DNA from: Edolisoma coerulescens
Lineage: Eukaryota > Chordata > Aves > Passeriformes > Campephagidae
DNA length: 64,000 nucleotides
Direction of reading: 5' to 3'
Assembly: GCA_013397115.1 (NCBI GenBank)
Contig: VWZW01001369.1
Span: 62,001-126,000 of the forward strand
Of the stretch, positions 13,301 to 28,300 are shown one piece after another; position 1 is the stretch's first letter; each line of letters starts with the position of its first letter. Position numbers and translations under genes: made by a program. The notes below the pieces were generated by a model. That model was not told the DNA's origin and did not search any database. It saw nothing but the letters and a program-made list of their open reading frames with translations.

Positions 13301-16300
13301 TGCACATGAAAACCACAGACAAAAAAATACTAGCTAATTTTAGTTAAGTAGGAATAAGTCATCCCTAACCTCTCTTTGAAAAGGTGTCTCACTAGCAGAG
13401 CTTTTATATTTTCACAAACTCTATTTGTAAAAATTTCAGAAACAGGGTTTTTTCGCCCTCATTGAACAATACATGATCTCTCTGTAAAATATAGTTATCA
13501 AATAACAAAATCTGAACTTTTAAGAAGGTTAATTAGTTTAATATATAACTTGCTTTTAAAATAAAAAGTGTGGCCACATAAACCATCATAAAGGAAGTCA
13601 GAATATCTACTAATAGTGTTTAAGCAATTTTGTACAACTACTCATGTTCACACACTTTTCCCACAATAAATGCAAGTTATATCACCTCTCACTTGAAGTG
13701 CAACAAATACCATTCAGTGTACTAAAGCATGTAATAGATACCATGCAGTATCCTACACTGTGAACCCAGGGAAATCATTCACAACTACATGAGAAAATCA
13801 GTTCAAGCTGCAAAATGGATACAGCATATTTAATAGATGAATAATTTGTAATTTGTAATGATGAAGAAATTATAAGAGTACAAAAAAATTCTTTGCAACT
13901 GTTTTATTTTTTTGTAGGATTACACTCAAGCAGTCAGAAATTCTACAATATTAATTGGCAATATTTTTGTGTGCATTTATATAAACATGTTTCTCAGTGT
14001 AAAGTCCATTTTTCAATTTGAACTTATTTAAGGCTAGTGGAAGCCTCATCTCTACATATTGCAAATTTCTTAAACCATTAGTCATCTTGTGCAACTGTTT
14101 TGTTTGCAAGGTTCCCAAAAAACCTTTCACTGAGTTATACGCTGAATCTTGTTTGTTAACATGGTAATGCTTCCAGATAAAGTTCTTTGTAGAAGACCAC
14201 AGTCAATTCCTACTTTAAAAACACAGGCCTAATGGAAATACTAGATGTTTGTTATAGTAGAGAAAATTAGGAACAGATGGGGAATTTAAGGGTGCCACAC
14301 CTTTGCTTTTGCATCTATTCAATGAAATTGAGTAAGTAAACACGTCAGTTCCAAAGCACACCATGTTATATAATTTCCAACTTTTTAAATTCAATCTCTG
14401 TTCTTGACAAACAGGCAGAATTAAAGCACACAACTGTCTTCCCCACTCCCCTTTCACAATTCTTTTGTTTCTTCCGAAAAATAAACCATACGCATTTTTT
14501 AACTGAGATACTACGCACTGTACCACTATCACACAAAAATACACTGCAACTATTAAAATATTATTGTACCACAGCCCCAAACCCAAAATCACTCAATTTT
14601 GTTTAATATATTTTTATTTTATTTTAAAAATTATAATTATAGCCATTTAAAAAATGCAAACATTTTCACTTCCGATTCTTTCAGGAAAAACTAACAGCAG
14701 TTACAATGATTAGAAACACTTATTTTCTTTACCATGCTATAAATATGATTATTATGTTTAGCACAACAGATACAAGACACAGTAATTAAAATTTAACACT
14801 AGACAAAGAAATAATAAACCACCTCTTCTGGGGCAACCACCTAACTGGTGCTATGGCAGATAAAATGACACCTATTATCACAGATAAAATACAAATACAA
14901 ATAATAATAGTAATAATAATAATAATAATGCAATAATAATGGTGAAAATAACTGAATATCAGAACTTTTTTTTATTCTACAGTACTTTGCAAAAAAATAG
15001 CAAAATACAGTGACATGACCTGAATCCAAATTAGGAGAGAGACAAGTTAGACATGAAGCACAACAAAGCACTGACTTGAGTGCATTGTTCCACTGGCTTA
15101 AACTGGAAGAATATTCTTGCCTTTAAAACTTAAGTTTATATTCCAATGGTATTTCTAAAGTAAGAAATACTTTCCGGTAAACCCAATTTACTAGGTGTTT
15201 TAAATTAAAACACTCTTACACTGTTGTTTTTGTATTTCAGACTGTCAAGTCTGACATACAAATACATTTTGGTGCAGTTATATTATTCCTTAGGGAGTAA
15301 AACCTGAGTTTTTTTGATCTTGGAGGAACAGGAAGATATTGAAGTCTTTGCATAACTAAAGAAGAATTAGGGCTTTTCTTGAAAATTGTCTTTCCATTCC
15401 TAATTTGAAGAAACTCAATGCAAAGACAATTCGAATTTTAGTCACAAAATACAGAGAAAAAGGACACACAATGGAAATGCCATTCAAAGTAATAGAACAT
15501 GGTATATGATTGAAAGAAATTATGTGTAATTAATTCTATATCACAAACTGAGTGCATCCTGAACAGCTGCCATTAGTGCGAACTCTTTCCGGTGATGCTC
15601 TGCATTTTTGCTCTGCATTTTGCATGTAACCAAATAGCAAGTAGAAAGCAACATAAGGTAATTATACCTGTTGCAATCCTTCTGTACCATAGGCTGCCCT
15701 CATTTCTTCTATCTCTCTGCTTAGTTCTTCAATCTCTTGTTGTTTCCCAGCCAACTGATTCTCCATCACCTCTAGCTCTGTGTGTAAGTGCTGCATTCCA
15801 TGCTCTGAATGAATGTCTCCAACTCCAAATTCTTCTTCCTAAATCAATCCAAGTTCCTTTACATGCCAATTCTTATGTTTTATCACAGTAAGTAAATTCA
15901 AATATCAAATTCTGTACCAAATGCCACCTTAGAACATTAACATACAATACAGCATCAAAGATCTTATTTCCATGGAAACCTCCCATGTTAGTATAATTCA
16001 CACCTCAAAAGCACTGACACAAAACGTTTCGAGTTGTGCTCTATAACCTTAGCCTTAACAGATGGAGTAAACTGGTTTGCATTTCAAGTTTAATGATACA
16101 CTATACTAACATAGCAAACAATGCAGATGCAGAGTGCAGCATGCAAAACAAAGTATTAGTCAGCAACACAGTCTTTGTTCAAAACAAATTGAGGTGTTTA
16201 GTATTCTCCACTAGTATTACGATTCAATTTGCAATACTGTACCCTGATTAAGTCTGCAGGTATAGCTGTTCTTGCCACAGAACTGCAACCATTTACCTGT

Positions 16301-19300
16301 ATAAAGACAATTTCTAAATACATTATTTGAAATAATGCTTTATTTCTATTTCCCACTTACTTGAATCTTAGGTGGCAATTTCTGCAGACCTGCGGGAATT
16401 GTTATGCTACAAAAATTTACTTCATTTGAAATACAAAATAGCTTTCTATATAGCAAATTGCATCAAAGTAAGCATAGAAAACAGGTAAACCACCCAAAAT
16501 TGCAAAAATAAATACTATTGTCTACAAACAAAAACCTTATTATGAATCAACATCTAGAGAAAACAAAGGAATTCAGATTTAAAGGTCAATGCAAAGCTTT
16601 ATCTTTTAAATCATTAAAATACAGTATTATTTCATTTTAAATTATATGTTTAATATTTTTATATATTACTAAACATAGTTATGTTTTCTGAAATATTTTT
16701 ATACACCACAAGATCTAGTCTTTCTGAAAGTCACCTATCTCTTGATAAGGGATGAAAGGCAGTATCATAGACTTTCATTCTCAATTTGAAGGAATTTTGT
16801 GAAATAAAAAAGGAGCAGAAATGATACATTTGACATAAGACATTTGAAAATAAATCCTCTTTCACTCACCTAACACTGCAAGCCCTTTCAGCTTCTACGA
16901 GAATTTTGGTTCTACTGCCTGTACAAACCAAAACTGGCAAATCTCCAAAAGGCAAGCACAAGCCAAAGTAGCAGTTATAAGTCAAAAAAAAAAAAATCCA
17001 AATGAAAAGAACATGCTGCATACACATGAGTAATGATCAAACAGACAGGCAGGCTTTTAAAATAGCAGACCAATGTTCAAAAATGAGAAAGCAAGAATAG
17101 CTGCATTTCTCCTCAGAGCTGTTTATTACATCAGAGCCTGAAACAAAAATAATGGTACTAGAAATGGAAAGGCAACATAGTATTTCAGACCCAAATACTA
17201 TGTTTAAATCAAAAAAGAAGCTGTACTGCTCAGATGTCCACCATAGCCTAGATCAGGGCTTACTTACAAATAACTATCATGCCTGAGCTAATCAATAAGC
17301 ACACTTTTATAAATGGGATCAATACAGTCATTGAATTTGCATTAAGCGAATGAATAAATCTGCATTAGAGAATTTGCAGAGCTGACACAGTGCCCTTTCA
17401 ATTTCTGACCTTCTCAGTAAAAAGAAGACACCACAGAGATTACTACCTTAGTTTAGAAAGAATAAAGAAAATTGCAGCAAACACCAGTCCAGGCAACTCA
17501 TAGAGTCACTGTGCATCATTTGTGTATTGCCAGATGTGTGTTCTATGTTCAGACACACAAATGTCTACACAGCGCCTGGCACCAATGTCTTTATTCAGAT
17601 TTTGGCGCAGGTCCCAGGTTAGTAACACTAGTAGTTTAATAGATACTATTATGAAATCCTTCCTTTCCGCTTTGTAACTCCCATTTTATTTAGGCTTAAT
17701 TGATAAAGATGCAGTGTACAATCATTGTAATCTACCACAGTGGATACACTTCTCTTCCCATGAATCATGGCTATGTGCAAGTATCAAAGACACTTTATAA
17801 CAAGAGCTAACAGGAAAGGCACAAAAGTCTTATCTCATTAGCTGTTCCAGACTCCTCAGCAGCTGAAAATTCTACAAAAGACCTTTAACTTATAAAAGTG
17901 ATTTTGCTACACACATTTAAAATAACTGTCTGGAACGTCAGAAATCCTGCTCCATTCCATGGGAGCCTAACTCTTCGACATCACACAAGTGATGCACACG
18001 TGGTAGTCCATGCTGTTTCTCATCTGATACCTTCTTCTTTCAAATGCCTTACGTCTTCTGGCAAAGTGCAAGTCGAAACATGACAAGGCAACAAATTGCA
18101 CTGCAATCTGTGAAAAAAAACTCCAACCAGACAGCCACAGCAGGGTGCTGTGTTGAAGGAAACCTTGGGAGCAACCTGGCAGCCCCTGGCATGACAAATA
18201 CTGCTGTGTAAGAGCACACAGACATTTGGTAATGAGTCATTAGCTTCAAAATATCTTAATTTAAAATTCATTTTCCACTCATCTGAAATACATGAATTCA
18301 GTACTTCAGATGCCACCTTGAGCGTTAGTAGATGGCTACACAAAGCCTACAGGATCCCTGTGTTTTGACTTATGGTCGCAGTGATTTACCCATTTAGAGA
18401 CCTTCTGCAAGTCTATAAATACTCTTAATTATTATTATAATTTCTTCTTTAAAAGCTTTGCAGTTCACCTTTAACACTGAAACATTCTTATGCCTTAATT
18501 ACTTATGATGTGCTTAGTTACATACCCCAGGAAACAATCAAAACATTGAAATAATCAAACCACATACCATTTTAACATAATAGAACTAAGAAGTAACAAG
18601 AGCTCTGGATAAAATTGCATAAGCAAATAATCACAAAATAAGAATAGAATAAATTTCACAACACATTACTCAGCAGCCACAGTTTTGGTGAACAAAAGAT
18701 ATGCTACAAGTGAAGATTATGGAAGTCTCTCCCAAAGGACATTCTGTCTGATTGTTCTTCCTTCCTTGTATTTTCAAGATAATTCACAGAAACGGTATTT
18801 ACTATTATAAAGTAAAATATAATCTGCAGTCTATTGGCTAAAAATAAAGGTTTCATTTATATTGCATCAGTTAATACATGTGCTTAAAGCAAATGAAAGG
18901 ACCCTTCTTTCTGAGAAACTCAAGGAAGACCAACTTCCACCACTGAATTAACACAGCGATTCATGACAATTGCCACCAGAGGTCAGGATTACATTTATGA
19001 AATCACTGCACTCTGTTTAATGCTCCTTAGACCTTGGAAGACCTGAAATTTTATCTCAAAAATAGCAGTAGTACTAAATAATGTGTAACTACTTACAGCA
19101 CTAATACCATTACTACAGAGAATTACCTTTATAAATAATAAATTCATGCTCAGCATAAATCAATACATACTGTTCTGCATAAAGGACTTGTTTGATTTGG
19201 TAGTAGAAACATACAGAAGTATCTGGAACAGATTAACATTTTTACCTCATCTTTTCTTTCCCCCTCTGCCCTTTCTTGTACATTTTGGACATTTGATTCC

Positions 19301-22300
19301 TTCATAAAAAATAATATTTAGACCTTGAACACTGCTTGTCAATGTTCTTAGCCACTCAATTTTCTAGTTATGTCACAACTGACTACATGAAACTTAGCTA
19401 AAATTAGCAATTAGGTCAACTTGGGAAAATGCATTTCAGCATACTTTGGGGATTTTGGGGGGGAGGGTTTATACTCCATAAACAAAAGCCATTTTCAGTT
19501 TGTGATGAAAATAGTTACAATCCTACAATATAACTATGGTTAGTAACTTCCAAATGAGAACAGTTGATGACTTTTTAAAATATCAAGGCTTAATATATTT
19601 TTCTATACATTGACAGAAGAGCAACAGGCTTCTTTATGCAGTAGTTAAGGTTGAGGTATGGAATTTAATTAAAATTTAAAAAACCAAACAACTTTCTAGA
19701 CTTTGTATTAACCATCTTTTCAGAGATATACTTTGCAAATTGGAAAGAGAGTCAAAAAGAGAAAAAAAACAGTTAAAAACAAAAAACTGAAACAGTTTTT
19801 CAATTATACCATAAAATTGAGGCATACGGAAAATATATGGGGGCAACTTTACCTTACACAGCTGTAAAATCCTGCAAAATTCCAGCTGTTGGAAAAAGCC
19901 TAACTTCCCTTAGTTCTGAATTCAAACCATAATCTTTAATAGCTAACCACCATTATAATTTAAGACTATGCAGGTAGGTGTCATTGTTGCTCAAGTTGAG
20001 GAATTTGTCCCAAAAGACGAGCTGGTCATAGGAGGGATTTATCAGTCTTCAGTTGCCTACTGCCTTGATAGTGTAGGTATCAGGAAAGTAGCTGAGCAAA
20101 ACTGAACAAAAGACTGTATTTATGATAAATTTCCTTCAAGGCAAGAATTCTTATATAAATATACCTTCAGTTTTGCTTAGACAACTGTATTGCCTTATAG
20201 TTTTGTGTCTGGTAAGTCTCCTAAAGAGGGAAATACTTATCACTGAATTTTATCCAATTCCTCAAGAGAAGGGGCTGAAGAATTAAAACCACCTGATTTA
20301 ATTTATCAACTACAACAAACAAACAATTTATGACCTATTTGAATTTGAAGCATGACAACAAAAATTCAACTTAATTTCTGGCAAAACCACTAAAAATAAT
20401 ACAGATGTTCTAATCGATAAGGCAAAAGATGGATCAATAGGCCTATGTCTCTTCAAATACGGGGTTTCTTAGAGTTCTGAAAAGGAAATAGCGTATTCGA
20501 AAAAAACCTAAGCTCAATATTTTATATATTGCATAATTATGCTGCTACAGACAAAACTTAATTTATTCTCATCTTCTTCAACTGTAAAGGCTTCAGATCA
20601 TTTTTTTTACAATGTGTCCATGAATGGAAGCAGAGCTTTTAATAATAAAAGTAACATTACAGCTGATATGAAACATATTGAAAAATCAGCTCCTAAAATA
20701 TATGCATTCCTAAACCTGATGTCTCCTCATTTCAGATACCAACCAACTGTAATGATCTGGAATTAAAAAGAGTTTAGTAGAAAAGATGGCGACTCTGACC
20801 ACCTGAGCTTGTTCTTCACCAGAGCCAGTATCATGCTACTATTCATGAGTTTTGTGCTGTTTATTTATGTCTTAGAAAATAACTGTCAGCGAGGTAAGAA
20901 GTCTTTTTGCAGGAATAAGAACTGCCTAGTAATGCATCTGTCATTGCATTTTTTAGGAAATGCATAATTTTTTTAAGGAATATTCAGACTGCAATTCTGT
21001 TGTCTTCAGTATCTGAAAAATTGCTCCCTAATATCCTCTGCAGGTATCTATGGAAATCTTCGAAGAATGAAGGAGGCAAAATTAAATGTTTAGATGTGAA
21101 ACTTCATGTTAAAATGAGAGCTTTAAATTCAAATGAAACTGAAACCCAAAACGCTAAAATCAGAACACATCCACAATTACCATGAGGCATTATACCAGAT
21201 GTTTTCTGTATCCTGTTGCTCTGTGCAAAGACATGTTTTCTTTCACATTTGCAATCAGTCTCCAGCACTGCTTCCTACCACCTCAGAAGTGATCAAAATT
21301 TCAGCCATATTTCATTATACACGTAATATGTCTCACTTGTAAAAATACATGAACATCAATGACATTGTCAACTGCTTTCAAGAGTTCAGTCTTCACATAC
21401 TGCAAATTCCATTTAAAAGTAATCACATACCATGGTGATGCATATTCTAAAAAGGTGCACTACGGTCATGGCAGTTCCTCAAAAGTATGTCTGCTACGCT
21501 CTCGATGGCAAACAGCAATGAGATTCATTTGACTACTTCATCCCTTCTTACTTGCTGCCAAGCTTAAGATTCTGGGTGTGTTTGTTCTAAAGTGTTCAGC
21601 ATAGAGAACTGCAAAATAAAACCCTGACTGTCCCTTCTCAAAGTGATTGATTGAGACACGAAAAATTAGATTTTTAAACTTACAACAATTCTTACTGTAT
21701 TCAGATGTTCCATGGCTATTTTTTGCTGGCATGTTCTTGACCGACATTTATGCATGAGGTAGTTTACTCCCTACATACATAACTGTTTTATCTGACAGGA
21801 CCCAAGTTCCATATACACAACTACCCTTCAATGTGACAGAGATGAGCTGTAGATGCCAATGTGTGGGCTGACTCTGGCTAGCAGCTAAGAGCCCACTCCA
21901 GTCACTCATTCCTCCACCAGTATCATGGTGGAGAGGATGGGAAGGGCAAAAGTAACTAAAATTCATAGGCTGAGATACAGTCAGCTTAATAAGTGAAAGA
22001 AAACAAACCAGCCACACAACAAGCGATGCGCAGGCAATCACTCACCATCTCCCACCAGCAGACTGACACTCAGCCAGTCACTGAGGCTGCTTTGAAACTC
22101 ATTCAAATATAATTGACTTGTTAAACAGTCTCCCACAGAAAATTAGTAGAGATTATGCACAGCCACTACTCCCATGGCAATACAAAGCATGAATACGACC
22201 GTAAGGATGACATTGCTACAACAGTTTATGTATATACTGCATTATTTATTATAGTAGCCATCCCATTATGGAGTTGACATAATGCTTGCTTTAATCGTAC

Positions 22301-25300
22301 ATTGATCATACCAGTGATAACATGCAACAGATTTATCCATAATATCACATCTGCTCTTTCCTTCCTTCTCCTTTTGAAAAACACAGCATTGCAGCAAACA
22401 TGTAACAGAACAGGTTGAAAGAAAAGCTAGGAAAAGCATTACTTCAGTCTTACCTCAGAACTGTAATCTTCTACTGTGGTGGAAATTTCACTTTCTGGCT
22501 AAAATAAAATATTAAAATATTTACAATGATGGCACTCTAAAAATACTAAACAAGACATTTTCCATTTTACAGTATTTGAAAACACCAACGTGTACATAAA
22601 TTTGATAAGAGTATATGTACAGTAACGGTCATCTTCACTTGCTTGAAAACCCAGCTTTAATAAAGTCATTTTGCTGTTGAACTATGATCACAGAAACACT
22701 ATAATTACATGACAAAATCTTCAAACAGCCTACAGGTGCAAAACAATATTTTGGAAATTTAACTTAATTTTCTGGGATTTATTTTTGTTTTTTTAAAAAG
22801 AACTAAGTACCATGAAAAGGATTTGTCTCTGCTATATCAATTTTACCTAATTAGGAACTTGGCTGGCTTAAGAACACAATCTTATATGGAACATCATTTT
22901 CCTACCTTCAAGACTTTTGATGTTGACTAGAATTTTAAAACTAACACTCATCCTTCAGCTTCCATGGAAACCAAGGGAAGATAAAAGGACAAAGACTCAA
23001 ATCTTGTGATCTAATGAAGTAGAGGAATTAAAGGAACAAAGCCTTAACAAACTGAGCATAAACGTGCCATGGCAGACGCCTGAATGAAACAAAGTGTATC
23101 TTGATGAACTACATAAACTCTATCAAGTTTGAGAATCAAAATGTTCGTAGGAAAAGATGCAAATTATCTATATAAGGTGCACGATCATGTAACAAGTGTA
23201 CTTGAAAGAAAAACTTGAAAACTTGAGAACTGTTACCATGAGTTTGGCAAAAAAATGACATGCACACAATAGAGCTTGTCCAAATTCACTTAACATGTTA
23301 GCCAGCCTCACATTAAATCAGTCTCAATTTTATATTGAATTCTGTGAGGCTTATTTTCAAAGGAACATAGTACGTTTTGCATCAGTAGACATAGGTAAAA
23401 TTTGGAATGTTAACTGTGTTTTGTTTTTCTTCAAAGTAAACCACCTCTCAGACCTCCTGAAGTTCTGCAGTTTTTACAATCCTAACAACATTGATACTAC
23501 ATATTTCGAATCCAATATGCAGCTCCAGAATGTAAATAACCTAAACAAACGGTATTGTTTTATGTACAAAGTGCACAACATTACCTTAAAATATTTATTT
23601 GGAAGTTAAAATTCATACACTGCATATAATTTTAAAAATTAAACAGGTCCACCTCAAAAATAAGACAGGAACTGAAACAGAAATCGAAATTATGTTTTAA
23701 AACTCTAGGGCGACAAAAGTGTTTCTGCTATGGAATACAAATTTAGTATTTTAAAATATTTAATTTTCACACAAATATTTTATTCATATTATTTATATTT
23801 ATATTTATATTTGTGTATATATACATTTACACAAAAAAAATGCATCTTGCTTGCAGTCTTTAAAAAATTATCAAAACTACATAGTGCTCCACCAGTTTAG
23901 GCGAACAATATCTGTTGGCAGCATAAATAATCTTTCTAAAATGCCAACTTCAGTCCTGGATCTAGATAAGTCTTTTGCCTGTTAAAACCAAGTATTTTTG
24001 CCAAGGGATTCTATGATTTTAAGGACAGAAAGATGGCCAAATGAACTCCAGTTAAATGCACAGTCTCCTGTGCTAAGGGGATCATCCAAACCCTGCTAAA
24101 AACCAGTTAAAGAGAATTAAATCCTATGAGCTCACACATTAGACCCCAGACTGTAAGACTTCATGTCATTCTTTTGCTATCAGAATCTGTAACATTACAA
24201 GTAGTCAACATTTTAAAGGCAGTCATCTCGCCCCCCAAGCAGCTACGTTACTTCCTAAGATGTGACCAACTTTATTTCAAAATCCAGTTTCTTCCATTAT
24301 CAAGCCACCTGTCCTGTATGCTTCAATTCTTCTTTGGTCAGCAGAAGTAATTAGGTTTTACATAGCTCATTTGAGCCCCAGACGTCCAGTTTGAAAGGAA
24401 ATAATTTTTTTAAAATTCTTACTACACACTCTTAGCAACACAAAATCTTTTGACAGGATAATGCTAAGAAGGCTATTTATCAATTCTCTCAATACTTTAT
24501 GGAATTTAAAATAGGTATTTGTTACACCCTCATAGTTGTTTTGCGCATATTCTATTAACTATGTCCCACAGCATTTTCTTGCTGCAAACAGCTGCTCTCT
24601 CCTGGCAAAATACTTTAACACCTTATTTAGTATTTTCTTCACTGACAATGTAGTTGATTTTTAAAATACACTGAAGAGACATCTCAAAGACTATAGGCAA
24701 CTATCTCCATCAATTCTGCAGATGGTACCTTTAATGATAACAGTATTCAGAAAATTTTAAAAAGTTCCCTCTGTATATATACTTCAGAGGAAGTACTGCA
24801 AGCTGATACCAAAAAAAGAGAGCATCAGCCTGTGGAATACAGCAGGCCCATTTTAGAGTAACTTGTTTCTGTACACAGTTAAGCACTGCTCAAAAGTCAT
24901 GTTCTTGGACACTGGACACCCAACATTACCCCAGGATTCACAAAAGAACTCATATACAAAATTGGCCACAAGAACTGAAAAGTGATTTTCGTATTTCTTC
25001 GGAAAACTTCCATAGGTGACAATAAAACATTTAGCAAGAACCAACATCTGTACTAAACTACTCCAGTTGCAAAGGATAATGGTATAGACTGAGTATTCAT
25101 GGAACGGAATTCTACCTGAAGAAAATTACTGACTTTTTTATAACCTCAGTGAAAACTCTCACAAAATGTAACTACAAAAGGCTGGATTAATTCTTGACCA
25201 AGTTATTTTGACTTGGCCATTTTCTCTAGCAATTAACAGAGGATCACAAGTAAGTCTAATTAAGGAGACTGTGAGTAGAAGTGAGGCAAGGACAATGTAA

Positions 25301-28300
25301 ACAGAATAACCCAGACATAAAACCGTCTCTTCAGGTCATCCTGAACGTTATGGGTCTTTAATACTTGTAGAACATTTTGAATATGAAGGGCTATTCTTTT
25401 ATATTGCCTTATCATGTCTTCCTTAGTTACTAATATCAAAACCATTCAATTCCAACTCCCTGGTAATTTACAACCCAAACCAATTTACTATGATCAAATC
25501 TAAACTGAGTGCATTTTAGTGAAGACAAACTGCTGCCAAATCTGAATATAACCTGCAGGGAGGTACTGGACTCTGCAGTGTGTAAACTTCTGATGGTATC
25601 AGAAAACACCATCAACAACGGTAACCTAAGCATTCAATTAGGTTTCTATTCTTTGGTAACATAGCTTTATAAATGTTTAATCTAAAGTGAAAAACCCTGT
25701 AACTCTGCAAAAAGACCATTCTCCAATACAGGTAATTTCTGTGCCAGTAAATCTACTATCAGTATTTACAGAGATAAAGGAAGGCATAATACCAGAGGTT
25801 GTCTTATGAATCAAAGAAAATTGGCAAGCTATCCTGGCAATCTTCTGGCCAGATGGTGAACTGAAAGATGACTGGCTTCGATCAGAACCATATGCTGCTG
25901 AAAATCTATTACCTTCTCTTGTGACACTGACTTTACTATTGAACAGACTATTTCCAAACATTTGCTTTTCTTCATTCTTCAATTACAAAACATGTTTCAA
26001 TGGATGCTGTATTATCTGAAGTGACTGGGCCAATTCTGACTACATTTTATTTATCCATATTTTTTTTCAAATCCTCTATCTTATTGAACATCCCAGAATA
26101 TCTCTTTTCTAGTCAAAGCCTTTAGTTGCTCTTTGTTTTCATGCTTCCATCATAAGAATGTCTTACCACATTCACCACTTACGCCCTTTCTCACTGAGAC
26201 ATCCTCTCTGTTTCTCCATACTGCTTACATACTTTCTTATTTCTCTCACTTTTCTTCATCAGTTCTCAAGAATCCTACCCTGTGTCTCCTTCTTAATCAC
26301 TTGCTGATCCCTGTCTGTCAAAATCTCAGACACTAACAACTGGAATACCTTATAGAAATGAAACTATGAACAGGGAGCTATAAACTTTATCACCTACTTC
26401 AGTTAACAGTAAAGCTATTCAAAAACTATTACCAAAAGGATTTGTCCTTTGAAAAACAAAAGACGAGTTACTAATCCAATCTTAGTCAATTAGCAGATAT
26501 TCTTCATCACAGAACTTTGAACTTTTCTTTTCTAAGAAGCTTTGTATAATAGCTTTTACTACCCAGGTGACTCAAGGACAATTTTACTGTGACACAGGTT
26601 AATTTCTTTTTCTTTCCTGGCATTAGGACATTCTTGCAAAGCAATGTGCTCCAATGCATTGTTTCAAGACTTCCCAGAAAAGGTGATCTCAGCAATTATT
26701 TACCCTAGCTTTTGTTTTTTTCAGTTTTTAATTGCAGAAGTCACAAAAAGAAGTAATCCTAAACCCAAGATTTTAATTTATTCCAGTTTATTTTATTATG
26801 TGTTCTAGATTATTTGTACTTCTATGTGGAAAAGGACACTACGGACGTCAACACCTAAAGATATCAGGGTGCAAGAAATAAAGACAAAAAATATTCTCTT
26901 TGAGAGAACAAGACAAAAAGCATTCAATATGAAACAAGAGACTTTCACTAATAAATACCAACTGGCATTTCTCGAAGAAATCTTGTAAATAACTGTTCCT
27001 CCAACAGTGGACGGAAGACCTTTGAGATTACAAATAAACTCAGATGGAAGGTAAAATGTAATGGCTAAATGATGAGAGTTCTTCCAGAGTTCTTCCAATT
27101 AGCTTCTGCTGGAGGGAATACAGGGGGATAGAGGAACCCACCCTTAGGAACACAGAGGGGAAAAAAAAACGGAAATGGGATGCCTGCAAAAAACCCCCTT
27201 TGTACTCTAAACACTTTTGTCCTCTCTGAAAAGAAACTCTTCTACCTCCACAAGGGAAATAAGTTCCCAGAGGAGTATCTCTGTTTCACTTTCTGATAGC
27301 CATATTGAGTCAGAGAAGCCTTTTTTACTTGTATTTGGACATGCTAATTCCACTGGGGACTAAAAAAATCATACTAGAAGAACTGCGGGGAGATAAACAT
27401 CTACCCACAAAACTACCACAGAAGAGCCCAGTCAAGATTTTTAGATAGACAGGCAGTACAGTCAAATGTTTTGAGTCTGTATTTTGTGGTACAGAAAGAA
27501 CAATTCTAAATATCAGTTCCAGTAAAAGATGAAATAAATAAGTAGAATCAAAGTTTAGCTAGAAAATGATCCTGCAAATGCTTCCAGTAATCCTGTCTCA
27601 CTCTTCTGACACAGCAACCTACAACGATTTAATGTTGGGTGAAAAAGCAAACAGCTCAAAGCTGTAATTCTCCATTGCAGAGATTAGCCTGAAACTGCCT
27701 ATTACATTGGCTGCCATTTCAACTAAGCAAGCTCCAATCCAATTACTGTAATACAGGCTCTCTGTCCAAATCATTGCACTTGTAAGACTAAAACCAGTAA
27801 ATTAGGAGATTCACTGAAACACTTTCAGAGTTTTCCCTCTTCTATTAATACTGCAAAGGCTTTAACAATCACCTTCCAACTACAAAATACTGATTATTTA
27901 TTTAAGCAGTATGAGTAAGGAGGCTAGAGATCACATTTAACAAAGAAAAACGCTCTCCCAATTGGGAGCAGGGGTTTTTTTGTGGAAGAGAATACTGGTT
28001 TAAAAGTCACTACGTAACTCAACAGAGTCAAATTACAAATTTACATGATTACCATGCTTATTCTTTTAAAGCTACATTTTAAAAAAGAAAGAATGAAACA
28101 AACCCCCTCCCCCTCAACAAACCAGAAACCCCAGTGCATCTCCATATTTATTTATTTAAACATAAGATAAGTTGCTTTGGGAGTAAGACAGACCTCAGAA
28201 AAATCATACCCCATCTTAAGAATGCATCTATGCGTGCAATCTTTAGCAACCGCAGTGCAGATATTTTTTCCATTTCTAAAAGCATCTATGTCTTGTACTG

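Noticed and set aside
14215..14592. 125-residue minus-strand open frame in intron 5
   Set aside because: Composition is random-like and there is no suitable splice context or similarity. It is ordinary intronic sequence.
16361..16381. 21-nt candidate micro-exon (KLPPKIQ) between exons 3 and 4, with CTGCAG acceptor and strong GTAAGT donor
   Set aside because: It is phase 0 and has a good donor, but it has a poor pyrimidine tract and no counterpart in the family. The exon at 16243-16296 explains the expected protein segment.
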